DNA from: UBA4717 sp045580165
GTDB lineage: Bacteria > Bacillota > Clostridia > Oscillospirales > CAG-272
Assembly: GCA_045580165.1 (NCBI GenBank)
Contig: JAZNNG010000065.1
Coordinates: 1 to 20,798, forward strand
DNA length: 20,798 nucleotides
Direction of reading: 5' to 3'
The first letter of the stretch is position 1. Every line of letters starts with the position of its first letter. The notes below the pieces were generated by a model. It ran no database searches, was not told the origin of the DNA, and was given only the letters and a program-made list of their open reading frames with translations. Positions 7,011 through 15,286 of this stretch are shown here, in pieces. The position numbers and the translations under genes were made by a program.

Positions 7011-7571
7011 TTACTTTAATTTTTTCCATTCACTTCTGAAGATACCGTAATCGGATATATCAAGAAACTCTCCGGTGGAGGTTTTGAAGTATTCACGTTT
7101 GGTTCCTTCAAAGGTTAGACCGCATTTTTGAGCAACTCTACCCGAAGCAGGATTATTAACGGCGTGAGATATTCCAACACGGTTCACTCCAACTTCGGAG
7201 AACAAAAAGTCGATAACGGCTTTTGCTGCTTCAGGCATAAAACCTTTATTCCAATAAGCGTAACCCATACAGTATCCAAGCTCTGCGTATTCGCTTTTTT
7301 CACTTAACCGAACAACGCTGATGTTACCGATAGGTGTCCCTTCGTATTCCATAACCCAATTATATGTGCTTGGATTTTCGTAGGCAGCACACCAAAGTTC
7401 TAAGAGTTGCTTTGTTGCTTCAGGTGATTCGTGAGGACACCAAGTTAGATAACGTGTAACCCTTTCATCGCTTGCCCAATTTTCAAACATTGCCCCAGCA
7501 TCGTCAATGGTAAATTTTCGTAATATAAGTCTTTCAGTATGTATTGTTTGTGTTCCTTTATGAGTAATCAT
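7011..7571 (-). CDS. GNAT N-acetyltransferase, RimJ/RimL type
   Basis: A 186-residue GCN5-related acetyltransferase transferring acetyl from acetyl-CoA to an amine. It opens with TERLILRKFTIDDA (residues 12-25), the hallmark of the RimJ/RimL-like subgroup. The acetyl-CoA pyrophosphate loop is AYWNKGFMPEA (105-115). The late motif NNPASGRVAQKCGLTFEG (139-156) is followed by YFKTSTG and a final ISDYGIFRSEW. Its substrate may be a ribosomal protein N-terminus, a small metabolite or an antibiotic, and cannot be told. AT-rich codon use resembles the neighbouring sigma-like gene, so both may have arrived together. The start at 7571 has AAAGGA about 10 bp upstream. Confidence 0.88.
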   Translation of the reverse strand: MITHKGTQTIHTERLILRKFTIDDAGAMFENWASDERVTRYLTWCPHESPEATKQLLELWCAAYENPSTYNWVMEYEGTPIGNISVVRLSEKSEYAELGYCMGYAYWNKGFMPEAAKAVIDFLFSEVGVNRVGISHAVNNPASGRVAQKCGLTFEGTKREYFKTSTGEFLDISDYGIFRSEWKKLK

Positions 7572-7657
7572 TATAAATCAATCCTTTCTAAATATATCAA
7601 GTGTATGATGAGAGTAACCTGTCATATCTTGTCTTTCACATATTGCAAGATGATATT

Positions 7658-8503
7658 TCAAGTCTTATTCAGATTATAAGTGTTCGGACGCGTGCAGGTC
7701 AAACAATATTTTTCTGTTGCCTGATGCTTTGTGAAGCCATCGTATATCTTTTTGGCTCTCTCGCTTGAAAGAATTTCTTCAAGAGTTTCATCGAAAATAT
7801 TTCCGAGAACGAGCTCTCCGTCGTGGTCAAGGCAGCAGGGCACTACCGTGCCGTCGGACAGTACACCGAATTGGTCGCGCAGAGCAGGGCAGAACACCTC
7901 GTGCGCCTCACGCGCCACGTCCTCGCTCGGCCACTCAAACCTCTCTCCCCACTCTAAATAGAGCTTTTCGGCAATTTTTTCACCGCTTCTGTTTTTTGTC
8001 CACTCGCCGTCAAAACGGTTGTGTAGCTTTTCCAATATATAGTTGTTAAGCCGATTCTCTCCGCCCTCGTTCCAGAGTCTGAACACGGTGATTATTCCGC
8101 GTTCTGCACTCTCGCGAGCAAAATCAAAGCAGGAATCAAGATAGGCGTCTGCGTCACCGACTCCGCCCGAGCCCTCAAACGAGTGAAGGCTGATGCTGAT
8201 CTTGTAAAGCTTTTTGCAAGAGAACAAAGTTTCGCGCTTTTTAGTGAGCAGCGTACCGTTGGTGGTCAGCATTATCTTGAAATCGTAGCCGTCTGCGAGT
8301 GAGAGAAGCTTATCAAGCTCTGGGTGAGTAAGAGGCTCACCCATCAGGTGCAGATATAAGTACTTCACCCGTTTGTTAAGCTTGTTTAACACCACCGCAA
8401 ATTCGCCGGGTGTCATACGTCGGCTCTCTCTTTTGTGACCTATGCAGAAGCTGCAGCTTAAATTACAAACGTTGGTTACTTCAACGTAAGCCTTGTCGAT
8501 CAT
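7658..8503 (-). CDS. Radical SAM protein with SPASM-like tail
   Basis: A 281-residue radical SAM enzyme. The [4Fe-4S] cluster motif CNLSCSFC (C13, C17, C20) sits at the very N-terminus, followed by LYLHLMGEPLTHPEL (the GE motif) and MLTTNGTLL. The C-terminal part carries extra cysteines in SPASM style (C205, C223-C224, C267, C270) with DGTVVPCCLDHDG and LGNIFDETLEEIL, the usual layout for auxiliary cluster binding. The start overlaps the stop of the upstream rRNA methyltransferase by 4 bp (ATGA), so translation is coupled. No peptide precursor gene is visible nearby, so there is no evidence for a RiPP role; the substrate is unknown. Confidence 0.88.
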   Translation of the reverse strand: MIDKAYVEVTNVCNLSCSFCIGHKRESRRMTPGEFAVVLNKLNKRVKYLYLHLMGEPLTHPELDKLLSLADGYDFKIMLTTNGTLLTKKRETLFSCKKLYKISISLHSFEGSGGVGDADAYLDSCFDFARESAERGIITVFRLWNEGGENRLNNYILEKLHNRFDGEWTKNRSGEKIAEKLYLEWGERFEWPSEDVAREAHEVFCPALRDQFGVLSDGTVVPCCLDHDGELVLGNIFDETLEEILSSERAKKIYDGFTKHQATEKYCLTCTRPNTYNLNKT

Positions 8504-9642
8504 TTTTTACGCTTATCCTTTTTTTCAGAATTTAAGAAAAACTGATACAGATTACACGGTATCATACCGTTATATAGCTTGCGAATCTTGTCGGCGCGCT
8601 TGCCGTAGAGCCTTTCAAAGCCCTCGTGAGAGGTGAGCACGTACACCTGCCACGGCGCAAACGAACGGAACCTCTCGCCTATCTCGCGGTAAAGCACCTC
8701 TACCTCGGAAAGCTCCATAAGACGCTCGCCGTAAGGAGGATTTGATACGATGGTACCGCGTCGGTCAGGCTTTTCGATCCTTCTCGCGTCACACTCGAAA
8801 AATCTGATGTGACGCTCGACTCCTGCGCGCTTGGCGTTTGCACGGGCATACTCAAGCACCTCGGTGTCAATATCCGATCCCCACGCCTCAAATCCCGAGT
8901 CTGTTATAATATTAGCTCTTGCCTCATCACGCGCACTTTCCCACACGTCAGAGTCAATAAACGGAAAATCCTCAGCCGCAAAGCCTCTGTCAAGTCCTGG
9001 CGCGCGGTTGGTCATAAGCATAGCCGCCTCGGTAAGAATAGTGCCCGAGCCGCAGAAGGGATCCCAGAGAAGAACGTCCTCTCTCGGACGCGCGGTGGCG
9101 GCAATCGCCGCGGCGAGAGTTTCGCGCAGAGGCGCCGCGCCTGCGGCAGGACGGTATCCGCGCTTGTGGAGAGTTGTGCCCGAGGTGTCTATATAAAGGT
9201 AAGCAATATCCTTGAAGATAAAAAACTCAACCTGATATTTTACCCCCGTTTCCTCAAACCACTTGACCTTGTATATTTTGCCAAGCCTGTCGGCGATGGC
9301 TTTTTTTATTATACTCTGACAGTCGGGAACAGAGAAAAGAGTACTCTTTATCGCGTGACCCTTGACGGGAAACGCATCGTTTCTTGAAATGAACCTCTCC
9401 CATTCAAGCGAGGCGACTCCGTCAAAAAGCTCAGTGAAGCTTTTGGCGGGGAACTGTCCAACAAGAATGTAGACGCGCTCCGCATACCTTAAGTTTATAT
9501 TTGCTCTCGCAATAGCCGACACGTCACCCTCAAAGGTGACTCTGCCGTCAATAGTTTCCGTGCGCTTGTATCCAAGCGCATCGATTTCATTACCGAGTAG
9601 CTTTTCAAGACCGAAAAGACAGGTAGCGACGAATTTAAGCAT
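8500..9642 (-). CDS. rlmL: 23S rRNA (guanine-N2) methyltransferase, RlmL/YpsC type
   Basis: A 380-residue class I methyltransferase with an N-terminal ferredoxin-like/THUMP region (residues 1-160). It opens with FVATCLFGLEKLLGNEI, the standard start of the YpsC/RlmL-N family. The linker segment TLHKRGYRPAAGAAPLRETLAAA leads into the catalytic domain, with SAM motif DPFCGSGT (from D194), acidic motif WGSDID and catalytic NPPYGERL (from N301). Known family members methylate the N2 of a guanine in 23S rRNA (m2G2445 in E. coli). The basic tail EKKDKRKK may bind RNA. The length fits the Gram-positive single-domain form, without the RlmK half. It follows the PIG-L gene by 44 bp and overlaps the radical SAM gene. 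Confidence 0.93.
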   Translation of the reverse strand: MLKFVATCLFGLEKLLGNEIDALGYKRTETIDGRVTFEGDVSAIARANINLRYAERVYILVGQFPAKSFTELFDGVASLEWERFISRNDAFPVKGHAIKSTLFSVPDCQSIIKKAIADRLGKIYKVKWFEETGVKYQVEFFIFKDIAYLYIDTSGTTLHKRGYRPAAGAAPLRETLAAAIAATARPREDVLLWDPFCGSGTILTEAAMLMTNRAPGLDRGFAAEDFPFIDSDVWESARDEARANIITDSGFEAWGSDIDTEVLEYARANAKRAGVERHIRFFECDARRIEKPDRRGTIVSNPPYGERLMELSEVEVLYREIGERFRSFAPWQVYVLTSHEGFERLYGKRADKIRKLYNGMIPCNLYQFFLNSEKKDKRKK

Positions 9643-9686
9643 AAAAACCTACCAATTTAAGTTATATCAGAACGCCGCGCGGACGG

Positions 9687-11117
9687 CTATCGTCTGCGGC
9701 GGCGTGCAGTTATTATTCCGTAAAGTATCATCAAAGCGGCGAGAAAAAGACAAAAGCCCACGCCCGTGTGTGCAAATGCGTTTCGCACCGACTCGGGTGT
9801 ACCGTTATTTTCGGGAAGATGCATAGGAGTGGTCTTTGATAGCGACGACGGTGTCGAGCTTTTGTCGGTGTCGAGCATTGTCGCAAGGCTTGGGGCAACC
9901 CGAGCGACACCTTCAAAAATGTCACCGCTTGATACGTCGTATCCAACGCTTGAGTAAAACAACCCGAAGCTTGAGCAGTCATCGGTACCGATCGTAGAGA
10001 CGACAAGCTCATCAAACTTGTGCTGGGACTTGTGACAATCGAAAGCTTCAACCGCCATATCAAACGGTGACCTGCCGCCAAGCTCATCGTATTCGTGTCT
10101 GACGTCAAGCTTTATATTGTTTTCCTCATATAAATGTAAAAACAGTTTTTTAATATTGTGAAGGCCGTATTTCTGCGCTGAGTCGGGATAGCTTTCGGAA
10201 TCTCCCGTGAGCTCGATCGCCTCACGTACCAAAAGCGAGGTCAGCATATGCGCGCCGTGACCGTACTCGCCGTCTATATCGTGTCCGACGACAACCGAGG
10301 GCTTTGTCCGCCTTATACATTCAACTATAAATCCGCGCATCTCGTCGGAATCGTACTGAGTAGACGCATATTTGAGAGTTTTCGAATAAAGGTCGGGGAA
10401 ATTACCGATTATCGGGTAAGTCCTTATTCCCAGGGTCCATACGGCATCAAGAAGCTCGTGGAGGCGTTCCGGGGATTTTTTGTCGTTGCATATAAGCGCA
10501 ACCTGAACAAATCTTCCTCGCGCGACACTTTCGGAGATCAGAGCACCCATATACAAAGCTTCATCATCCGCGTGAGTGGGGAAGCAGAGCATATCGCACT
10601 CTGTAAGTGTGGGCTCCCAACGCTGAACACCGTCGGGAAGCTCACCCTTTGAGTATAGCAGAATATCCGCAATTTCCATATCCTGCTCAGACGATATCAT
10701 AATGCTTGAAACATCTCCCTCAATGACCGCGAGATCGTGGAGAAATCCGTTTTCGCCCGCACGTATTTTTCGCATATCGTCTCCACCCGTATCGTATGCA
10801 ACCGTACCGACGGTATTGTTGTAGGTGATCTTGTACGAAGTGGGAGTGGTAGCAAATTTTACGTAAACATAGCCGATGCTCGTAGGTCCAACCTCGTTGT
10901 CGGAAACCGTGCTAAGCTCAATGCTAAGGCCGCCGGGCAGGGTAGACGACGTGCTGACGTCGTTGTCATTGATTTTTTTAACGTCAAAAAACGTGTTGTC
11001 GCCGGGAAAATAGGTTGTAACGTAATAATCAAGAGGCTCTGCCTCTGCGGCAGAAACGCATATCGTCAAGACAAGTGAGAACAGTAACGTGATAAGTGCT
11101 CGTGACACCTTACTCAT
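9687..11117 (-). CDS. Secreted, membrane-anchored PIG-L deacetylase
   Basis: A 476-residue exported protein. Residues 1-25 form a signal peptide (hydrophobic core, cleavage near AEA/EP). Residues 30-155 are beta-rich and resemble a discoidin-like carbohydrate-binding domain. The PIG-L/LmbE zinc deacetylase domain follows: FPTHADDEAL (H182, D184, D185) stands for the family AHPDDE motif and EYGHGAH (H287, H290) supplies the later histidines. Residues 447-470 are a membrane helix followed by five arginines, so the protein should be tethered outside the cell. There is no LPXTG at the tail, so sortase anchoring is unlikely. PIG-L enzymes remove acetyl from N-acetylglucosamine-type sugars. It overlaps the upstream gene by 8 bp. 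Confidence 0.87.
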   Translation of the reverse strand: MSKVSRALITLLFSLVLTICVSAAEAEPLDYYVTTYFPGDNTFFDVKKINDNDVSTSSTLPGGLSIELSTVSDNEVGPTSIGYVYVKFATTPTSYKITYNNTVGTVAYDTGGDDMRKIRAGENGFLHDLAVIEGDVSSIMISSEQDMEIADILLYSKGELPDGVQRWEPTLTECDMLCFPTHADDEALYMGALISESVARGRFVQVALICNDKKSPERLHELLDAVWTLGIRTYPIIGNFPDLYSKTLKYASTQYDSDEMRGFIVECIRRTKPSVVVGHDIDGEYGHGAHMLTSLLVREAIELTGDSESYPDSAQKYGLHNIKKLFLHLYEENNIKLDVRHEYDELGGRSPFDMAVEAFDCHKSQHKFDELVVSTIGTDDCSSFGLFYSSVGYDVSSGDIFEGVARVAPSLATMLDTDKSSTPSSLSKTTPMHLPENNGTPESVRNAFAHTGVGFCLFLAALMILYGIITARRRRR

Positions 11118-12183
11118 CTGCTTTTATAACCCTTTCCATAGAGGTGATGTACCACACTCCGTTTTCCTTGATGAGATAGAGGTCGAAGTCGAAATCGAAG
11201 TCGTACTTCTGACCGTAATACTTGGTGATACCGTAGACTGCAGACAAACGGCAGGATACCTTATCGTCGCTGTGGAAACGGAAATCGGTAATCTCAAATT
11301 TCTTGTATTCGTCCTGTGCGTAATAGTGATTCCACGTGTTGTTGAAGTTGCGGAGATGATTGTAAAGCGCGGCATTTTTGTGAACGTACGGAAGAACTGT
11401 ATTAACAGAAACGCCTGCCTTGGTGGTGTAGTAGATATACGCTTTTGCACCGTCGGTCGCGCGCGCGGTAACCTCATTTACAGTTTCCTCGGAAACCACG
11501 TGCTTGTATGCGTATTCGTGAGTGAATTCGTCGGTTGAGGTAAAGCTCATTTCGAGCTTTGCCGAATACGCCTCCTCGGCGGTGATATCCGTTACGTATT
11601 CGAGGTAGTCGATGGTGTAAACGTCGTTATAGAAAATACTGCCGTCAAAGTCCTCGTACACGTCGCAGAGCATTACCTTTTCGGGTTCGACTCTCGGCGC
11701 ACTTCCGTTTATCTTTATAACAGTCCCCTCAGGCGCTGTTATCGTGTATTTGTAAAGAGGATGCCACTCGATAGAGCTGATTTTGTATTCCTCAAATCCG
11801 CGTGGACTGAGCGCTCCTGTTTTTTCAAGGGAGAGGGTGGCTATCTTCTTGTTGTTGCTTATGTAATCGTAGGTGATACCCGTGTCGCTCGTTGACGACT
11901 TGTAATTAAAAAGCGTGTCGGGGTTGATTACCTCGTTGAGATAAGCCTCTAAAACCTCGCCGTTTAGAGAATCCCCCTTAACGGGTAGCCTTTCAAGAGA
12001 CGCCGCGTCAAGATTCTGGAAGGACAGAAGTACCTCATCTGAAAACGTAGTGGGCTGATACGCCTCGTATTCTTCAAGATATAAGTGAAGCGCGCTCATC
12101 AGAACGACGGTCACTGCGATGAATATTACGAGTGAATAGAGTAAAAATGCGTAGAACGATAAAAATATATTTTTTCTTTTCAT
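11110..12183 (-). CDS. Membrane-anchored protein of unknown function, NTF2-like tail
   Basis: A 357-residue protein with one N-terminal membrane helix (residues 8-34) and a large presumably extracellular part. Around 147-162 the sequence YTITAPEGTVIKINGSA resembles PEGA/TcaA-type beta units. The last 100 residues end in LYLIKENGVWYITSMERV, the usual closing strands of NTF2-like domains. An FDFDFDFDL run is at 328-336. I do not recognise a named family. It lies 31 bp after the phosphodiester glycosidase gene and overlaps the PIG-L gene by 8 bp, so it probably works with one of them at the cell surface, perhaps as a binding or scaffold partner. Confidence 0.7.
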   Translation of the reverse strand: MKRKNIFLSFYAFLLYSLVIFIAVTVVLMSALHLYLEEYEAYQPTTFSDEVLLSFQNLDAASLERLPVKGDSLNGEVLEAYLNEVINPDTLFNYKSSTSDTGITYDYISNNKKIATLSLEKTGALSPRGFEEYKISSIEWHPLYKYTITAPEGTVIKINGSAPRVEPEKVMLCDVYEDFDGSIFYNDVYTIDYLEYVTDITAEEAYSAKLEMSFTSTDEFTHEYAYKHVVSEETVNEVTARATDGAKAYIYYTTKAGVSVNTVLPYVHKNAALYNHLRNFNNTWNHYYAQDEYKKFEITDFRFHSDDKVSCRLSAVYGITKYYGQKYDFDFDFDLYLIKENGVWYITSMERVIKADE

Positions 12184-12214
12184 ATCCGTATAAACCTGTA
12201 ATTGTATTTGCGCC

Positions 12215-13216
12215 TTATCTTACCACGAAGGCTGTGGGTACACAACGCTCACCGACCGCCGAGCCGAGAGAATTTATCATCTCGCCCTCGTAAAAGAGCA
12301 TTGACGACGAGCCGCCGTCGAGGTTAGCTGCGTTTACCGCACCGTAGTTATACATTATCTCGGCAACGTCGGTATATGTAGCTCCCAGACTGTGAGGCTG
12401 TCTGCCGTCTATCGCCACTACGATGATGGCGCCGTCCTCGCGCTGACCGATTGCGGTACGGGGGTTAAGACCGCCTGCGGTACTCGGCGCAATGACACCG
12501 TTCTTTACAAGCACGGGACCGAAGCTTACCGCCTCGACGATACCTGCCTTGAGCGCCTGACTGCCGTTCATATTACCGATTATGAGCTTGTGATCCTTGT
12601 CAAAGCCGATAACGGTAGGATAATAGTATACGTATTCGCTCAAAAGCTTGCCGTCCTTGATTACGACACCCTCGGGCATACCGCCGCCACCTGCGCCGTT
12701 AACGTCAACAAAGCCTCCGCCGTTCCATGCGGCAACAACTCCCTCGCTTTTTGCAAGGTCACTCAAGAGCATTCCGCTTTTGTTTACGTCGAATACGTCA
12801 ATGACCTCTACCGAAACTCTCGACGGGTCATCAATTATCATAACCTTACCGCAGTATGTTTCACCGAATACGTCCTCAATGGTGATACCTGTTCCGTTTT
12901 CTTCGGAATTGTCTTCGCTTTTCGGAGGTATCTTTATCTCAACGTCCTCAAGACAAGCAATGTACTCCTCGTACTTGTCGGTATTACCGTGCGTGATCTC
13001 CTCGATCTCCTCGTCTGTAAAATAAGCGCGCGGGATAAATTTCATCGCGCTCGTCTCCATAAGACTGCTGACGAGAAGATTTTTCATAGTATCTGACGGT
13101 CCGCGGAACACCGCAGTCACCGTACACACGAGAAACACGAGTATGTACGCGATTATAAGGAAGAATACTCCGATTGAACGGAGAATGATCTTTGAAATTG
13201 GAAGTCTCTTTTTCAT
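12215..13216 (-). CDS. Phosphodiester glycosidase (NAGPA) family membrane protein
   Basis: A 333-residue protein with one membrane helix (residues 10-37), a linker of about 100 residues and a C-terminal NAGPA domain (about 140-333). Signature segments are VVAAWNGGGFVD, FGPVLVKNG, NPRTAIGQ, IIVVAIDGRQ and AANLDGGSSSMLFYEG (D300-S303). The family includes the enzyme that uncovers mannose-6-phosphate by removing N-acetylglucosamine from a phosphodiester. Bacterial members are linked to cell-surface glycans and teichoic-type polymers. The active site should face outside. It sits between the GT2-GtrA gene (25 bp) and the unknown membrane gene (31 bp), implying one surface-glycan pathway. The domain is certain; the substrate is unknown. 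Confidence 0.9.
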   Translation of the reverse strand: MKKRLPISKIILRSIGVFFLIIAYILVFLVCTVTAVFRGPSDTMKNLLVSSLMETSAMKFIPRAYFTDEEIEEITHGNTDKYEEYIACLEDVEIKIPPKSEDNSEENGTGITIEDVFGETYCGKVMIIDDPSRVSVEVIDVFDVNKSGMLLSDLAKSEGVVAAWNGGGFVDVNGAGGGGMPEGVVIKDGKLLSEYVYYYPTVIGFDKDHKLIIGNMNGSQALKAGIVEAVSFGPVLVKNGVIAPSTAGGLNPRTAIGQREDGAIIVVAIDGRQPHSLGATYTDVAEIMYNYGAVNAANLDGGSSSMLFYEGEMINSLGSAVGERCVPTAFVVR

Positions 13217-13241
13217 AACTTAATTAATACGACCTTTGACT

Positions 13242-14327
13242 TTATTTTTTGGAAAATACCCACTTGCGCTGAATAACAAAGCTTATGGGGAATATAGCGA
13301 ATTCAACGAGGAGTTTGAGAAGCGTAAGCGTCAGCTCGGAAACCGTGGAAGCTATCACGTTTTCGATAAGAACGTTTACAAGAAGGAAGCTCACGCACAG
13401 CTGACAAACGCACAGGATATAGTACCTGATTATTGACCGTTTGGGATTCTCGGTATTGTTGAATACGATCTTCTGATTGGTGAAGTAGTTGAACAGGGAG
13501 GATATCGCACGTGCAGGGAAGTATGCGAGTGTTTCAAAGGCTGTGGGTAACAGAAGCGCGAAAATAAAGAATAGCGCGTTGTCTATCACGAACGCAAGTC
13601 CCGATGAAATAAAGAACGAGATAAACTGCATATGCGACGCCGCGTATTTGAATATCTGCTTGTATATCTTTATCGAATCGCGGATGGGGTGGAAGTGAGT
13701 TCCCTTGTTGTCCTCAATATATACCGTGTCGATAACCACCTCGGTAATTTTAATACCGAGTGAACGGGTGTCGAGAAGCATATTGGTCTCGTACTCAAAC
13801 CTCTCGCCCTCCGTGGCGATAAAGCCCTCCATCGCGCTCTTTGGAATTGCGCGCAGTCCCGTTTGAGTATCGCTGACGGAAACTCTGCACAGCGCCTTCA
13901 TAACCGACTTCGTGAGCTTGTTACCGAACTTGCTTTTGGGCGGCACATTCGGAGCGTCGAAATCTCGAACACCGAGAATGAGATCGTCGGGATTGTTTAT
14001 CAGCGCCTCACCGACACGGACAGTATCCTTAAGTGTGTGCTGACCGTCATCGTCAAGCGTAATTATACCGACGTGCCCTGCGGGATTTTCAAGAAAATAG
14101 GACATAGCAGTCTTGAGAGCGCGTCCCTTGCCCTTATTTTGCTCGTGAACAAGAACGGTGCAGCCAAGCTCTGCTTCAAGCGCTTCAAATATGGGTGCTT
14201 TGTCAAGCTTACTGCCGTCGTTCACTATTATTATCCGATCAAAGCCCGTATCCTTCAGATCCTTGACCACGGTCAATATTTTTTCGCTCGGATCAAGCGT
14301 AGGAATTACTATTGAAAGATTTAACAT
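13242..14327 (-). CDS. GT2 glycosyltransferase fused to GtrA domain
   Basis: A 361-residue two-domain protein. Residues 1-225 are a GT-A fold family 2 glycosyltransferase of the polyprenyl-phosphate sugar synthase type: LSIVIPTLDP, IIVNDGS, the metal site TLDDDGQH (D92-D94) and DTQTGLRAI. Residues 233-360 are a GtrA-like domain with four membrane helices, including the typical SSLFNYFTNQKIVF and closing RKWVF. GtrA proteins are proposed to flip undecaprenyl-phosphate-linked sugars, so one polypeptide may both load sugar on the lipid carrier and move it outward. It is the first gene of the leftward operon and should feed the downstream surface enzymes. This fusion is known in Firmicutes. Confidence 0.92.
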   Translation of the reverse strand: MLNLSIVIPTLDPSEKILTVVKDLKDTGFDRIIIVNDGSKLDKAPIFEALEAELGCTVLVHEQNKGKGRALKTAMSYFLENPAGHVGIITLDDDGQHTLKDTVRVGEALINNPDDLILGVRDFDAPNVPPKSKFGNKLTKSVMKALCRVSVSDTQTGLRAIPKSAMEGFIATEGERFEYETNMLLDTRSLGIKITEVVIDTVYIEDNKGTHFHPIRDSIKIYKQIFKYAASHMQFISFFISSGLAFVIDNALFFIFALLLPTAFETLAYFPARAISSLFNYFTNQKIVFNNTENPKRSIIRYYILCVCQLCVSFLLVNVLIENVIASTVSELTLTLLKLLVEFAIFPISFVIQRKWVFSKK

Positions 14328-14371
14328 TGTTTTTCCTTCACCTCGCGTATGTTAAAAGACTATACATAAGG

Positions 14372-14400
14372 ATTTTAACATATATTACATATTATATCAA
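14372..14400 (-). promoter_or_regulatory. Probable promoter of the GT2-GtrA operon
   Basis: On the minus strand, TTGATA (14395-14400), a 17-bp spacer and TAAAAT (14372-14377), located between the terminator of the XRE gene and the GT2-GtrA start. Confidence 0.65.
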
Positions 14401-14423
14401 CACTTTTTCGATATTTTGGCACA

Positions 14424-14453
14424 AAAAATTCCGAGTAAAAGCACTCGGAATTC
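14424..14453 (-). terminator. Terminator of XRE regulator gene
   Basis: A hairpin with arms AATTCCGAGT/ACTCGGAATT (14428-14453) is followed on the minus strand by TTTTTT and sits just beyond the stop codon at 14459. Confidence 0.88.
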
Positions 14454-14458
14454 TTGCT

Positions 14459-15112
14459 TTATTCGGAATCCTCAGACTTGTTTGCTTCATGTTGCTCGCG
14501 AAGTCTCTTTTTTTCTGCTTTCTTGATAATTCTCCTCGGCGCTACGAGAGCGTACCATAAAAACGAGCTTATCTGAAGCGGTATGCCAACAAGGAAGAGC
14601 ATCCAACGGTTTTCGTTGTTTAGCATAAGGTATGTGAATGTGATGGCGGTCCAGATAAGGGCAGACATTATGGGAAGATTTAAAGTAATGTTGCCCCATA
14701 TTGAATTAAACACAAGAAGTACGATAAATGAAACGGGAATTGCGGCTATGTAGACCATCCACGGACGTGCTACCGCGCCACTCATACCGAATGAAACGAA
14801 GGTCACCACGGCTATAAACCACACGAATACAACACTCAGAATCGCAATTATGAGGTGCGCGCGGTTATGCTCGTGACGGTGAGTTATGGGTGCGGGAGTG
14901 GGCTCCTCGCTTACGAAATAGCCGATATTGGTTCCGAACACCTCGGAGAGCTTTACGAGAGTCGGAACGTCGGGAATACCCTCGCCGCGCTCCCATTTGG
15001 AAACCGCCTTGTCCGAGTATCCGATCTGTTCGGCAAGCTCAGCCTGCGTCATTTTTGAGTTTTTGCGTGCCGCGGCAATGTTTTTGGCAATAATAAGATT
15101 AAGGTTGTTCAT
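14459..15112 (-). CDS. XRE-family regulator with membrane domain
   Basis: A 217-residue protein. Residues 6-65 are a Cro/CI-type helix-turn-helix (NIAAARKNSKMTQAELAEQ, then SDKAVSKWERGEGIPDVPTL). After a His-rich linker (TPAPITHRHEHNRAH) come about four membrane helices (residues 85-190) and a charged tail. This HTH-plus-membrane layout is common in Firmicutes and suggests a membrane-tethered regulator sensing the envelope. The histidine-rich linker could bind a metal, but this is inference. It is transcribed from its own promoter, divergent from thiT, and ends at its own terminator just upstream of the glycan operon promoter, so control of that operon is possible. Confidence 0.87.
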   Translation of the reverse strand: MNNLNLIIAKNIAAARKNSKMTQAELAEQIGYSDKAVSKWERGEGIPDVPTLVKLSEVFGTNIGYFVSEEPTPAPITHRHEHNRAHLIIAILSVVFVWFIAVVTFVSFGMSGAVARPWMVYIAAIPVSFIVLLVFNSIWGNITLNLPIMSALIWTAITFTYLMLNNENRWMLFLVGIPLQISSFLWYALVAPRRIIKKAEKKRLREQHEANKSEDSE

Positions 15113-15160
15113 CTGCGTCTCCGCTTTTCTGTTACTTAAAGGAAACTTTCTTCTGCTCCT

Positions 15161-15189
15161 ATTTTACTATATAAAGGTGAATAAGTCAA
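15161..15189 (-). promoter_or_regulatory. Promoter of XRE regulator gene
   Basis: On the minus strand, TTGACT (15184-15189), a 17-bp spacer and TAAAAT (15161-15166), about 50 bp upstream of the start codon. Confidence 0.75.
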
Positions 15190-15239
15190 GTACGGCAGAC
15201 TTATGCGGCCCGTTTTTTTAAAAAATTTCAAAATTTCAC

Positions 15240-15269
15240 TTGACAAAAGTGTTCGCCTTGTTATATAAT
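15240..15269 (+). promoter_or_regulatory. Promoter of TPP riboswitch-thiT
   Basis: TTGACA (15240-15245), an 18-bp spacer and TATAAT (15264-15269), ending about 18 bp before the riboswitch. Confidence 0.87.
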
Positions 15270-15286
15270 CACCTTGCCAATAGAAA

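Noticed and set aside
7572..7657. RiPP precursor peptide next to the radical SAM gene
   Set aside because: No small ORF with a ribosome site and leader-like sequence is visible here or at 8500.
7731..8049. Rightward ORFs opposite the radical SAM gene
   Set aside because: Low-complexity Arg/Ser-rich shadow translations with no ribosome site; the minus-strand frame has clear motifs.
8809..9387. 192-residue rightward ORF opposite the rRNA methyltransferase
   Set aside because: No family features and no ribosome site; it overlaps the conserved SAM-binding region on the other strand.
9687..9790. LPXTG-type sortase signal in the PIG-L protein (HLPENNG)
   Set aside because: The motif is not LPXTG and lies too far from the membrane helix; the tail reads as a plain C-terminal anchor.
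12392..13096. 234-residue rightward ORF opposite the NAGPA gene
   Set aside because: Antisense shadow of a well-conserved domain without a start site signal.
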